64,000 nt of DNA from Sphaerisporangium viridialbum (GTDB lineage Bacteria; Actinomycetota; Actinomycetes; Streptosporangiales; Streptosporangiaceae): positions 4,898,001 to 4,962,000 of the forward strand of contig NZ_CP187232.1 of NCBI RefSeq assembly GCF_049674955.1, given 5' to 3'. Both the position numbers and the translations under genes were made by a program. Every line of letters begins with the position of its first letter. Position 1 is the stretch's first letter. Below, in pieces: positions 52,238-61,216 of the stretch. Under the pieces are notes generated by a model that made no database searches, was not told the DNA's origin, and saw nothing but the letters and a program-made list of their open reading frames with translations.

Positions 52238-53623
52238 CTACGCGGTGATCCCCGCCAGGCGGAGGCAGAGGGACTTCACCTCGGTGGCGGCGTACGACTC
52301 CTGGTCGAGCGGCTCACTGCACAGCAGCACCGGGGCGTCGCGGAGGTCGCTGGGCAGGCGCCCGTGGCTGCCGCGTACGGGGGCCGGGTCCAGCGGGACG
52401 ACCGGCATCGTGTAGCGGAAGCCCAGGGTCTTGCGGGCGAGCGCCATCCCGGCCTTGGCCTTCACGAACGGGTCCTCGGGGTTGAGGAACAGCTCGGCGG
52501 GGTCGTAGCCGGGCTTGCGGTGGATGTCGACCAGCCGGGCGAAGTCCGGGGCCAGGTCGTCGTCCAGCCAGTAGTAGTAAGTGAACCACGACTCGGGCGT
52601 GGCGACCGCCACCAGCTCACCGGCCCTAGCGTGGTCGAGGCCGTGCGCCGCCTTGCCCGCCTCGTCCAGCACCTCGTCCACGCCCGGCAGCGCGGACAGG
52701 ATGGACCGCACCTTGGCCACGTCGGCGGGGTCCTTCACGTAGATGTGGGCGAGCTGGTGGTCGGCGACGGCGAACGCGCGCGAGGTCCAGGGGTCGAGGT
52801 ACTCCATCCCGGCCTGCCGGTAGACCGACAGCAGGCCCTCCTGGCGCAGGACCCGGTTGATGTCGACCGGGCGGGAGACGTCGGTGATGCCGTACTCCGA
52901 CAGCACGACCGTCACCGCCCCCATGGCGTCCGCGTCGTCCAGCAGCGGCTTCAGCGCGGCGTCGATCTCGCGGGCGGCGGCCACGGCCTCCGGCCCCGAC
53001 GGGCCGAACCGCTGCAGGTCGTAGTCGAGGTGGGGGATGTAGACGAGGGTCAGGTCCGGGTTCTCCCGGGCGAGCATGATCCGGGAGGCGTCCACGATCC
53101 ACTGGCTGGACGCGATGCCCGCCTTGGGCCCCCAGTACGAGAACAGCGGGAAACGGCCGAGCTCCCGGGTGAGGTCCACGCGCAGCGACGGCGGGGTGGT
53201 GTAGCAGTCGGGGCCCTTGCGGCCGTCGGCGTGGTAGATGGGCCGGGGTGTCACCGTGAAGTCGGTGGCGGCGCCCATGGCGTACCACCAGCAGATGTTG
53301 GCGACGCGGTAGCCGGGGTGGACCCTGCGGGCGTCGTCCCAGATCTTGGGCCCCTCGACCAGGGCGTTGTGCTGGCGCCACAGCAGGACCTCGCCGAGGT
53401 CGCGGAAGTACCAGCCGTTGCCGACGATCCCGTGGTCGCGCGGCAGGGCACCGGTGAGCAGGGTCGACTGCACCGAGCAGGTCACGGCCGGGAGCACCGT
53501 CCCGAGCGGGGCGGGGCGGCCGAGCCGCGACAGGTTGGGCATGGATTCGAGCAGGCGGGGGGTCAGGCCGACCACGTCGATGACCACCAGCGGCCTCACG
53601 GCGCCGTTCGTTCCGATCGTCAC
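52238..53623 (-). CDS. Alkaline phosphatase/nucleotide pyrophosphatase-family protein (EboF-like)
   Basis: 461 residues. The type I phosphodiesterase fold begins VRPLVVIDVVGLTPRLLE; the probable nucleophile is Thr in LPAVTCSVQSTLLTG, followed by LPRDHGIVGNGWYF, and later metal-site segments YIPHLDYDLQRFGPSGPEA, LSEYGITDVSRPV and AVADHQLAHIYV. The GTG start overlaps the stop of the EboE-like gene (GTGA). It is last in the ebo-type operon. It probably cleaves a nucleotide- or phosphodiester-linked intermediate. No signal peptide, so it acts in the cytosol. Confidence 0.8.
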   Translation of the reverse strand: MTIGTNGAVRPLVVIDVVGLTPRLLESMPNLSRLGRPAPLGTVLPAVTCSVQSTLLTGALPRDHGIVGNGWYFRDLGEVLLWRQHNALVEGPKIWDDARRVHPGYRVANICWWYAMGAATDFTVTPRPIYHADGRKGPDCYTTPPSLRVDLTRELGRFPLFSYWGPKAGIASSQWIVDASRIMLARENPDLTLVYIPHLDYDLQRFGPSGPEAVAAAREIDAALKPLLDDADAMGAVTVVLSEYGITDVSRPVDINRVLRQEGLLSVYRQAGMEYLDPWTSRAFAVADHQLAHIYVKDPADVAKVRSILSALPGVDEVLDEAGKAAHGLDHARAGELVAVATPESWFTYYYWLDDDLAPDFARLVDIHRKPGYDPAELFLNPEDPFVKAKAGMALARKTLGFRYTMPVVPLDPAPVRGSHGRLPSDLRDAPVLLCSEPLDQESYAATEVKSLCLRLAGITA

Positions 53624-54834
53624 GGGGTCTCCTCTTTCAGTCCGAGGTCGATGAGGCGGTCGCGCATCCAGGCGAGCTCCAGCGCGATCCCCTCCACCAG
53701 GGCCTCGTCGGTCTTGGGTCGTCGGTCTTCTGGCAGCGCCTGCCAGGTGTAGGTCTCCACCTCGACGTGGCGGGTCAGCGCCGAGGGCCCCGCGAGCAGC
53801 GTGCGCAGGGTCTGGTCCAGCACGCCCTGCGTCGAGGCGAGCGGCGGGGCCGGGGTGGCGTGCAGCGGGACGTGGAAGTGGACCCGCCAGGGCGCGTCGC
53901 CCGGCAGTTCCCCGCCGAGCGCCTCGCCGAGGTCGTCGGCCTGAAGCAGACCGCCGCCGGGGGCCCCGCCCGGCTCGCGGGTCTGGTGGATGAAGCGCGG
54001 CTCGGCGAAGGCCGCGAGCGCCTCCCGGGACTCCACGTCCGAGGGGTGGTCGACCTGGAGCGCGCACGACGCCTGGAGCTTCACCACCGGCAGGCCCGCC
54101 GCGGCCAGCCGCGCCACGGCCTCGCCCGGCTCCTCGAACTGCACGGCGAGGTGGCAGGCGTCCAGGCAGACGCCGAGGTAGTCGTGGTCGGCCCCGCCCA
54201 GGTGGTGCGCCGCCTGCGTCGTGTTCTCCACGACGCAGCCGGGCTCGGGCTCGAAGCCGACCCGGATCGTACGGCCCGTCGTGGCGGCCACCTCGGCGAG
54301 TCCCTCGGCGAGCCGGTCGAGCATGCGCGCCGCCGTGCCGGAACGCTCGGGCGTCCAGGGTGTGCGCCAGGCGAGCGGCAGGGTCGAGATGCTGCCCGAC
54401 CGCACGTCGTCGGGTAGCAGGCCCGCGAGCACTCGGGCCAGCGCCAGCGTGTAGCCGAGCCTCGCCTCCGTGGTCCAGTCGGGGTGGTAGACGCGCAGCT
54501 TGGGCGACCCCGGCACGGCCGACCCGGCGTCGCTCTCGCCCTCGTAGTCGTGGAATCCCTGGTAGGGGAACCCGTTGAGGGTGACGACCTCCAGCCCGTG
54601 CCCGGCGAGCGCCTCCCGCAGCCGTACGGCCTCACCGGGCTCGGCGGTCAGCGCGTCGCAGACCGGCCGCGACAGCCACAGCCCGAGCCCGAGCCTCGGC
54701 ACGCCGAGCCTCTCGCGCACCGGCCCCGCGTAGCGGCGGAGCTGGTCGAGCACTCCGGCCACGTCCTCGGCGGGATGGACGTTGGTGCAGTAGGCCACGT
54801 GGACCACCGAACCGTCCGGATGCCGGAACCTCAT
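53620..54834 (-). CDS. eboE: Metabolite traffic protein EboE (xylose isomerase-like TIM barrel)
   Basis: 404 residues. It begins HVAYCTNVHPAEDVAGVLDQ, the characteristic EboE opening, with TLNGFPYQGFHDYEGE and VGFEPEPGCVVENTT lining the barrel and ACHLAVQFEEPGEA, VHFHVPLHA further on. The fold is that of sugar-phosphate isomerases/AP endonuclease 2, but the conserved substrate residues are EboE-like. It lies between the TatD-like and phosphatase-like genes, with the same gene order as ebo clusters of other bacteria. The exact reaction is unknown. Confidence 0.82.
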   Translation of the reverse strand: MRFRHPDGSVVHVAYCTNVHPAEDVAGVLDQLRRYAGPVRERLGVPRLGLGLWLSRPVCDALTAEPGEAVRLREALAGHGLEVVTLNGFPYQGFHDYEGESDAGSAVPGSPKLRVYHPDWTTEARLGYTLALARVLAGLLPDDVRSGSISTLPLAWRTPWTPERSGTAARMLDRLAEGLAEVAATTGRTIRVGFEPEPGCVVENTTQAAHHLGGADHDYLGVCLDACHLAVQFEEPGEAVARLAAAGLPVVKLQASCALQVDHPSDVESREALAAFAEPRFIHQTREPGGAPGGGLLQADDLGEALGGELPGDAPWRVHFHVPLHATPAPPLASTQGVLDQTLRTLLAGPSALTRHVEVETYTWQALPEDRRPKTDEALVEGIALELAWMRDRLIDLGLKEETP

Positions 54835-54867
54835 GACGAAGCCCCCCTCGCGTGATCGGCCGCGCGC

Positions 54868-55722
54868 CTAGTCACGGGGCGCCCCGCGGAGGATGCTGTT
54901 GCCCGCGTACTCCTGGCCGGCGGTCACGTCCGTGAGGTCCAGGCGGCCGCTCTGGCCGTAGAAGGCGACGGGGTTGTCCCACAGGAGGGCCTCCGCCTCG
55001 GCCTCCGCGAACCCGGCGCCGAGCATGGCGTCGGCCACGGCCCGGGTCTTCAGCGGATCGCTGCGGCCCCAGTCGGCGGCCGAGTTGACCAGCGCCCGCT
55101 CCGGGCCGTACTCCTTGAGGATCGCGACCATCCTGGCCTCGTCCATCTTGGTGTCGGGGTAGACGGAGAAGCCCATCCAGCAGCCGCTCTCCTTCACCAT
55201 GCCGACCGTCATCTCGTTGAGGTGGTCGACCAGCACCCGCTCGGGCGGCAGGCCGGACTCGCGGACGACGTCGAGCGTGCGCCTGGTGCCGGAGGCCTTG
55301 TCGCGGTGCGGGGTGTGGACGAGCACCGGGAGGTCGTGCTCGATGGCCAGGGCGAGCTGCCGGGCCAGGGCCTCGTCCTCGGCCGGGGTGATGTCGTCGT
55401 AGCCGATCTCGCCGACCGCGACGACGCGGTCCTTGGCGAGGTAGCGCGGGAGCAGGTCGAGCACCGGCCGCAGGCGCGGGTCGTTGGCCTCCTTGGGGTT
55501 CAGCGCGATCGTGCAGTGGTGGACGATGCCGAACTGCGCGGCGCGGTAGGGCTCCCAGCCGAGGAGCCCGTCGAAGTAGTCGGCGAACGTGTCGGGCGAC
55601 GTGCGCGGCTGGCCCAGCCAGAAGGCCGGCTCGACCACGGCGCGCACCCCGGCCGCGTACATGCGCTCGTAGTCGTCGGTCGTGCGTGAGGTCATATGGA
55701 TGTGCGGGTCGAAAATTCGCAT
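54868..55722 (-). CDS. eboB: TatD-family metal-dependent hydrolase (EboB)
   Basis: 284 residues. Metal ligands of the amidohydrolase fold are visible: FDPHIHM at the N-terminus, Glu in VGEIGYDDITP, His in LVHTPHRDKASG, His in VDHLNEMTVG and Asp in NSAADWGRSDP. It is the EboB type of TatD-like protein, second in the series EboA, EboB, EboE. Separated from EboA by 16 bases. The natural substrate is unknown. Confidence 0.83.
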   Translation of the reverse strand: MRIFDPHIHMTSRTTDDYERMYAAGVRAVVEPAFWLGQPRTSPDTFADYFDGLLGWEPYRAAQFGIVHHCTIALNPKEANDPRLRPVLDLLPRYLAKDRVVAVGEIGYDDITPAEDEALARQLALAIEHDLPVLVHTPHRDKASGTRRTLDVVRESGLPPERVLVDHLNEMTVGMVKESGCWMGFSVYPDTKMDEARMVAILKEYGPERALVNSAADWGRSDPLKTRAVADAMLGAGFAEAEAEALLWDNPVAFYGQSGRLDLTDVTAGQEYAGNSILRGAPRD

Positions 55723-55738
55723 GGTGGTTCCTCTTCGA

Positions 55739-56410
55739 TCAGGCTGAAGCGTGCGGGTGGCCTTCGGCGAGCAGGGCGCGGACCTTGGTCAGCACGGCCG
55801 GGTGGCGTTCCACCAGCGGCCACACGTCCGGGGGCACCTCGCGCCCGGCCATCAGGCGCTCCTGCGCGTAGTCGGCCAGCATCCTGGCCAGCTCCTCGTC
55901 CGCCCGCCGGTCGAGCCCGGCGACGGCGCTGAGCGGCACCCCGATGAACACGCACTTCAGCACGGCCTGCCTGTAGGAGTGATCGGGCAGGTGCTCCGCC
56001 GCGTAGAGGCCGAGGGCGGCCGCCACGAGCCGGGCGTCGTTGGTGCGCAGCGCGTCCCGCACGATCGGCAGCCCCGCGTCGCCGAGCGCCCGCCCGGCGG
56101 CGAGCGCGGGCAGCGCCTTGAGCACGGCGAGCCGCTCGGCGGCGTCCCCGTGGGCGTACAGCTCGAACAGGGTGCGCCCGAGCGGTGCCCCTGTCGAGGG
56201 CAGCGCGAGCAGCAGCTCGGCCCGCACCGCCTGGTCGACCGTCCAGCCGGGCTCGCCGGGGATCGGGCCCCGGCCGCAGGCCCGCCCGGCCGCGGGGAAC
56301 AGCGCGGCGAGCGCCGCCTCGTCCTCGCGGACGCGTTCCGTGGACGCCTTCAGCCAGCGGGCGCCCGCCTCACCCAGGTCAGGCCCGGGTACGTATGACG
56401 TGGTCATCAT
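55739..56410 (-). CDS. eboA: EboA-domain protein
   Basis: 223 residues, all-helical. The EboA pattern includes DQAVRAELLLALP, LYAHGDAAERLAVLKALPAL, ALGLYAAEHLPDHSYRQAVL and LKCVFIGVPLSAVAGLDRRA, with the long terminal helix DEELARMLADYAQERLMAGR. No catalytic motif; EboA has no known activity, and a scaffold role is assumed. GGGAG lies just before the ATG pair. Confidence 0.83.
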   Translation of the reverse strand: MMTTSYVPGPDLGEAGARWLKASTERVREDEAALAALFPAAGRACGRGPIPGEPGWTVDQAVRAELLLALPSTGAPLGRTLFELYAHGDAAERLAVLKALPALAAGRALGDAGLPIVRDALRTNDARLVAAALGLYAAEHLPDHSYRQAVLKCVFIGVPLSAVAGLDRRADEELARMLADYAQERLMAGREVPPDVWPLVERHPAVLTKVRALLAEGHPHASA

Positions 56411-56441
56411 GGTCTCCCACCTCTCACGGCTCGGCTTTCCT

Positions 56442-57293
56442 TCACTGCGCCGCTCCCAGGCCGGGTGGCTCCAGCTCGCGCAGGAAGCGCAGGGAATGCG
56501 CGGCGACCAGGGGCGCGGCGTGGCTGTGCCGCGGCAGCTCCACGCTCACCAGGCCCCGGTACCCGGTCTCGTCCAGCGCGGCGAGGACCGGCGGAAAGTC
56601 GATCTCCCCCTCGCCGAACTCCAGGTGCTCGTGCACGCCGCGCCGCATGTCCTCGATCTGCACGTTGACCAGGTGCGGCCCCGCCCTGCGCACGCAGTCG
56701 GGCACCGGGTCGGGCTCAAGGCAGCGGCAGTGGCCGATGTCCAGGGTCAGGCCGAGCCGTTCGGGTCTTCCCGCCAGCTCGTGCAGGCGCTCGAACCCGG
56801 CGATGGTGTCGACGAGCATGCCGGGCTCCGGTTCGAAGCCGAGCGTGACGTCGCGGGCGCCCGCCTCGCCCAGCACGGCCGCGACCCCGGCGACCAGGTT
56901 GCGCCAGGCCTCCTCCTCGCCCACCTCGGGAGGGCGGATCCCACTCCAGAAGGAGACGGCCTCCGCGCCGAGGTCGGCGCCGATGCGCACGGCGCGCAGC
57001 AGCAGGTCGACGCGGGCCGCCGCCGCCTCCGGGGGGTGGAGCAGCGTCGGATGGTGCTTGCGGAGCGGGTCGATGACGTAGCGCCCGCCCGTCTCGATCA
57101 CCACGGACAGGTCGAGGTCGCGCAGCCGCTTGGCGACCCGGTCCACCTGGTGGCCGATGTCGGCCGCGTAGGGGTCCAGGTGCCCGGCGTCCAGGGTCAG
57201 CGCGACGCCGTCGTATCCCATGTCGGCCAGCACGACGAGAGCCTCGTCCAGGCGGTGGTTGCTGAAGCCGTTGGTGCCGTAGCCGAATCTCAC
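56442..57293 (-). CDS. Sugar phosphate isomerase/epimerase (xylose isomerase-like TIM barrel)
   Basis: 283 residues. It starts VRFGYGTNGFSNHRLDEALV and has YDGVALTLDAGHL, VIETGGRYVIDPLRKHHPTL, metal-binding Glu in GFEPEPGML, LTLDIGHCRC, VNVQIEDMRRGVHEH and VSVELPRHSH. These are the metal-site motifs of the sugar-isomerase barrel. The GTG start overlaps the UbiA gene's stop. It is a second barrel protein of the cluster besides EboE. The substrate is possibly an inositol or sugar phosphate produced by the synthase at the operon head. Confidence 0.82.
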   Translation of the reverse strand: MRFGYGTNGFSNHRLDEALVVLADMGYDGVALTLDAGHLDPYAADIGHQVDRVAKRLRDLDLSVVIETGGRYVIDPLRKHHPTLLHPPEAAAARVDLLLRAVRIGADLGAEAVSFWSGIRPPEVGEEEAWRNLVAGVAAVLGEAGARDVTLGFEPEPGMLVDTIAGFERLHELAGRPERLGLTLDIGHCRCLEPDPVPDCVRRAGPHLVNVQIEDMRRGVHEHLEFGEGEIDFPPVLAALDETGYRGLVSVELPRHSHAAPLVAAHSLRFLRELEPPGLGAAQ

Positions 57294-58183
57294 GTCGGGG
57301 AGACCTTTCTCGACAGCTTCCTGGCCAGGGGGTGGGCCGCCGCGAGCGCGACGGCCGTGGCGAGCCCCCCGCGTCCGGCGGTGAGCGCGGCCTGCAGGGG
57401 CAGCAACCCGAGGATGCTCTGGCCCACGGCCGCCCGGGTGCGTCCCGCGTCGGGGTGGCGGGCGGCGTCGAGCTGCGCCCGGCCCACCAGCCCCGCGTAC
57501 GCCGCCGTGAGCCCGAACCCGGCCAGCTTGCGCAATGCGAGCGCGCCCGGTCGCACGGGGGCGACGGCGGATGCGGTGACGGTGGAGACGTGGACGGCCG
57601 CGAGGCCGGTGGCGACGGCCGTCGCGGTGAGGGCGGTGGCGGACCTGGCCTTCGATCCTCCCCCGACCTCGCCCCGGCTCAGCGCGGTGACGCCGTAGGT
57701 GTGCGCGGCCACGGCGCCCGCCGCGAGCATGCGCGCCTTCCCCTCTCCGGGAGAGGCGCCCGACGTGCCTCCGAGGACCACGTCCAGCCCGCGCGCGGCG
57801 GCCATCGCCAGCGGGCCGGCGGCCGTGTCCTTCAGGGCGAGGTCGTAGGCCCACACGACGGCGGCCAGCCCGGTGGCGACGCCGAGGGCTCCGCGCCCGC
57901 CGGTCCTGGCGGCGGCCACCAGGCCCAGCGCGGTCAGCCCTGCGGCGAGGCCGAGCGCCTGGCCCGGCCGCACGCGCCCCGACGGGATCGGCCGCTCGGG
58001 CCGTTCGACGGCGTCCAGGTCGCGGTCGGCGTAGTCGTTCAGCGCCATGCCCGCCCAGTACAGGCAGACCGACGACAGCGCGAGGCCCGGCCTGACCGAC
58101 CCTCCGGCGGAGACGTCGCCGGGCACGGTGAGCGCGGCGGGGGCCCGGACAAGTTCGGCCAGCGTCGCGAGGTCGACGGTCAC
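57290..58183 (-). CDS. eboC: UbiA-like prenyltransferase (EboC, SCO3242 type)
   Basis: 297 residues, about eight membrane helices. The Asp-rich prenyl-diphosphate site is ALNDYADRDLDAVERPERP and the second, less conserved, site is near YDLALKDTAAGPLAMAAARG. The product resembles the EboC/SCO3242 branch rather than the menaquinone or ubiquinone enzymes. It would attach a prenyl chain to, or otherwise modify, a small molecule at the membrane. Starts overlap those of its neighbours, so it is coupled to both. Confidence 0.83.
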   Translation of the reverse strand: MTVDLATLAELVRAPAALTVPGDVSAGGSVRPGLALSSVCLYWAGMALNDYADRDLDAVERPERPIPSGRVRPGQALGLAAGLTALGLVAAARTGGRGALGVATGLAAVVWAYDLALKDTAAGPLAMAAARGLDVVLGGTSGASPGEGKARMLAAGAVAAHTYGVTALSRGEVGGGSKARSATALTATAVATGLAAVHVSTVTASAVAPVRPGALALRKLAGFGLTAAYAGLVGRAQLDAARHPDAGRTRAAVGQSILGLLPLQAALTAGRGGLATAVALAAAHPLARKLSRKVSPT

Positions 58184-59367
58184 GCGAGTCCCCCCGCGAA
58201 GGCGCGGAGCAGCTCGTACTGGCTCTGGAGGCGGTGCTCGTCCAGGGCGATGGGGTCCTTGAAGAAGAAGCCCAGCTCCTTGACGGCCCCCGAGCGGCCG
58301 CGCTCGTGCGCACGGGCCATCAGCCTGGCGAGGTCCAGCACCAGGGGCGCGGCGAGCGCCGAGTCGCAGCCCTGCCAGGTGAACTGCAGCGTCATCCGCA
58401 CGCCGAGGAAGCCCTCGAAGGTGATGTGGTCCCAGGCGGTCTTCCAGTCGCCGAGGTGCGGCACGTGGTCGATGTGGGTCTGGCCCTCGACCTGGTGGCC
58501 GAGTATGCCGGGCAGCGCCCGGTCCTTGGAGATCCGCTTGCTCTCCCCGGCGGCGGGGTCGGCCAGGGTGGCGCCGTCACCCCCGCCGAGCAGGTTCGTC
58601 CCCGACCACGACCGCACGGCGAGAGCGCGGTCGGCGAACATCGGGGCCAGCGCCGTCTTGACCAGGGTCTCCCCCGTCTTGGCGTCACGGCCGGCGTACG
58701 GGACGCCCTGCGCGCGGGCCAGCTCGTCCAGCGCGGGGAGTGAGACGCCGGTGGAGGGGGTGAAGTCGATGTACGCGCAACCCGCGCTGAGCGCGGCGAA
58801 GGCGTACAGCGAGCTGGGCGGCAGCACGTTCCCCGGGAGTTCCAGGGCGCTGGTCAGCGCCGCGAGGCTCTGGTGCGCCGGGTGCGGCCGGGCGGGCGGC
58901 TCGGTGGAGGCGACGTGGATCACGACCACCCGGGCGAGGTCCCGGCGCTCGCGGAAGTCACTGATGTCGCGGACGAGCCTGCGAGCGATGGCGGCCTGGG
59001 TCTCCTCCCCGGCCTCCTCGCCGATCTCCGTGCCCGCCATGGAGCCGTGCCGCTCTCCGGCGGCGATGCCGGGCCGGACCTCCGCGTCCGCCGCCTCGAG
59101 GTCCTGGCGTACGAGCTCGGCGAGCGGCGGGGGGATGACCCCGGCGCGGCTGAGCTCCTCGGCCCTCTTGGGCAGCGGCGTGCTCGCGATGTCGTGGCCG
59201 CCGAAGACCAGCCGGTCCAGCGGCGGCAGTCCCGCCGCCGCGAAGTCGGGCCCCTCTGTCACGCATCCGATGGGCGCCGCGAGCCCGGACCGTAACGCCG
59301 CCGCCCCGGTGACGACCGTGGTGGCCACCGATCCCCGTGCCCCGACCAGCCAGACTCCGACGTCCAT
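58180..59367 (-). CDS. Inositol-3-phosphate synthase family protein
   Basis: 395 residues. NAD motif VGARGSVATTVVTGAAAL, then VVIHVASTEPPA, FTPSTGVSLPALDELARAQG, GTNLLGGGDGATLADP and FLGVRMTLQFTWQGCDS, matching eukaryotic-type and actinobacterial myo-inositol-phosphate synthases. It is the first gene of the ebo-like operon and overlaps the UbiA gene by four bases. Here it may supply a cyclitol phosphate for a product other than mycothiol or phosphatidylinositol, or may act on a different sugar phosphate. ATG start. Confidence 0.85.
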   Translation of the reverse strand: MDVGVWLVGARGSVATTVVTGAAALRSGLAAPIGCVTEGPDFAAAGLPPLDRLVFGGHDIASTPLPKRAEELSRAGVIPPPLAELVRQDLEAADAEVRPGIAAGERHGSMAGTEIGEEAGEETQAAIARRLVRDISDFRERRDLARVVVIHVASTEPPARPHPAHQSLAALTSALELPGNVLPPSSLYAFAALSAGCAYIDFTPSTGVSLPALDELARAQGVPYAGRDAKTGETLVKTALAPMFADRALAVRSWSGTNLLGGGDGATLADPAAGESKRISKDRALPGILGHQVEGQTHIDHVPHLGDWKTAWDHITFEGFLGVRMTLQFTWQGCDSALAAPLVLDLARLMARAHERGRSGAVKELGFFFKDPIALDEHRLQSQYELLRAFAGGLA

Positions 59368-59503
59368 CAGCTTCTCCTTCTTCTCACGAGCCGGCCGCCG
59401 ACTGGCCGGCCTCTTGCGGTGGAGCAGAGAGGGTCTCCGCCCCGGCTCCCATCGCCGGGACGCCCGTGGGACCCGGACATCCGTATGTCCGGAACACCAC
59501 CGA

Positions 59504-59537
59504 TGCCCGGAACACCCAAATGAGGGCGTTCCGGGCA
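59504..59537 (-). terminator. Terminator of the ThuA-CBM6 gene
   Basis: TGCCCGGAACACCC and GGGCGTTCCGGGCA pair over 14 bases with one mismatch around AAATGA, 18 bases past the stop of the ThuA-type gene. A second perfect hairpin (CCGGACAT-CCGT-ATGTCCGG, 59473-59492) follows. Confidence 0.7.
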
Positions 59538-59554
59538 GAAATCACCTCTACGTT

Positions 59555-61105
59555 CTACTTGGTGATCGTGAAGGTGTCCACGTCGAACAGGGATCCCCCG
59601 TTACCGGTGAAGACCAGGAACACCGGTCCCGACGCCGAACCGCTCAGCGTCGTGGACACGTTCTGGAAGGTGTCGAAGCTGCCGGTCGACGGAACCGTGA
59701 CCGTGCCCAGCAGCGTGCCCGTCTGCGAGCCCGAGCGGACCTGGATCGCCCCGCCCGCGCCGCCCGAGGAAATACGGGCCGTGAACCCGGTCGCCCCCGC
59801 CGTGCTCACCGACGCGTACCCGGCCCAGTCGCCGTTGTCGATGTAGCCGACCGTCTTGCCGCCGCTGGCGCCCGCGTGGTTCGCGATCTGCACGCCCGAC
59901 TGCGAGGTGTACGACTCGCCCTCCACCGGGGTGGGGGCGGTGGTCTTGGTCAGCGAGAAGGTGTCCACGTCGAACAGCGAGCCGGCGCCGCCAGTGAAGG
60001 TCAGGAACAGCGGCCCCGTCCCCGCACCGTTCAGCGTCGTCGTCACGTTCTGGAAGTTCTCCCAGCCGCCGGTCGAGGGAACGTTCACCGAGCCGAGCAC
60101 GGGCCCGGTCTGCGAGCCCGAGCGGATCTGGATCGTGCCGCCCGGCCCGCCCGAGGAGATGCGGGCCGTGAACCCGGTCGCCCCGGCCGTGCTCACCGAC
60201 GCGTACCCGGCCCAGTCGCCGTTGTCGATGAAGCCGAGCGTGTTACCGCCGCTCGCGCCCGCGTGGCCCGCCACCTGCACGCCCGACTGCGACGTGAACG
60301 ACTCCGCCTCGATCGTGCCGCCCGGAGGGGGACCGGTCGGCGGGGCGCAGTTGGCCGTGACCATGCCCGCCGTGTACCTGATGCCGCCGAGCAGCAGCGC
60401 CCGGTAGGCCGGGTCCGCGTAGGACTCGATCGTGTGCCCGAGACCGGTGTAGAACGACCGGCCGGACGCCTGCGGGTGACACCAGGTGATCGGATGATCC
60501 CCGCTCATCTCGCCGCCGGTGTAGCTGCCCTCGTCCAGGCTCTGCAGCACGTGGACGGTCGACCGGGGGTTGGTGCGGTAGTTGTACCACTCGTCGGTCC
60601 GCGACCACGTGGCCGCGAGGCCCGAGGTGGCGGGGTGCGTGCGGTCCTCGTTCTTGACCGTCGCCTGCTGGATCGCCGGGTGGCTCTTGAACCAGGCGCC
60701 GACCAGCTGGCCGTAGTACGGCCAGTCGTACTCGGTGTCGGCGGCGGCGTGGATGCCGACGTAGCCGCCGCCACCGTTGACGTACGAGGTGAAGGCCGTC
60801 TGCTGGGCGTCGTTGAGCACGTCGCCGGTCGTGCTGAGGAAGACGACCGTCTTGAACTGCGCGAGGTTGGCCGTGGTGAAGGCCGTGGCGTCCTCGGTGG
60901 CGGTGACGGTGAAGTTGTTCGCGGTGCCGAGGTCGCGGATCGTCTGGATTCCGGTGGGGATGGAGTCGTGCCGGAACCCGGCGGTCTTGGAGAAGACCAG
61001 CACCTTGTAGGCGGGGTCCGCCGCGTGGGCGGCAGTGGGCGCGAACTGGGTGACGATCAGGGTGGCGGCGATCACTGCCAGACCACCCCGTAGGGCGCGG
61101 AGCAT
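59555..61105 (-). CDS. Secreted ThuA-domain protein with two CBM6-like modules
   Basis: 516 residues. Signal peptide MLRALRGGLAVIAATLIVTQ ends near AHA-ADP (about 28). A ThuA-like domain (30-255) has LVFSKTAGFRHDSIP, VFLSTTGDVL, GGGGYVGIHAAADTEYDWP and GEMSGDHPITWC, the pattern of the PalA/ThuA family. Two modules follow (about 268-390 and 397-516), each beginning EAESFTSQSGVQVAGHAGAS or EGESYTSQSGVQ and ending LFDVDTFSLTK or LFDVDTFTITK; they are CBM6-type carbohydrate binders. The protein is exported, and probably acts on an oligosaccharide. Confidence 0.82.
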   Translation of the reverse strand: MLRALRGGLAVIAATLIVTQFAPTAAHAADPAYKVLVFSKTAGFRHDSIPTGIQTIRDLGTANNFTVTATEDATAFTTANLAQFKTVVFLSTTGDVLNDAQQTAFTSYVNGGGGYVGIHAAADTEYDWPYYGQLVGAWFKSHPAIQQATVKNEDRTHPATSGLAATWSRTDEWYNYRTNPRSTVHVLQSLDEGSYTGGEMSGDHPITWCHPQASGRSFYTGLGHTIESYADPAYRALLLGGIRYTAGMVTANCAPPTGPPPGGTIEAESFTSQSGVQVAGHAGASGGNTLGFIDNGDWAGYASVSTAGATGFTARISSGGPGGTIQIRSGSQTGPVLGSVNVPSTGGWENFQNVTTTLNGAGTGPLFLTFTGGAGSLFDVDTFSLTKTTAPTPVEGESYTSQSGVQIANHAGASGGKTVGYIDNGDWAGYASVSTAGATGFTARISSGGAGGAIQVRSGSQTGTLLGTVTVPSTGSFDTFQNVSTTLSGSASGPVFLVFTGNGGSLFDVDTFTITK

Positions 61106-61216
61106 GGCTGTCCTTTCGTCTACGGATCGCCCGGCGCGAGGTGACCCCCGCGCCGGGCTCGCCGATCCGGGCGGCGCGGGCCCCTTCGGGGAGCCCGCGC
61201 CGTTCCGGCAGTGCCG

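Noticed and set aside
57332..61093. 1,253-codon plus-strand open frame across the ebo-like operon and the ThuA gene
   Set aside because: It crosses four well-supported minus-strand genes, has no domain, and reflects high GC at third positions.
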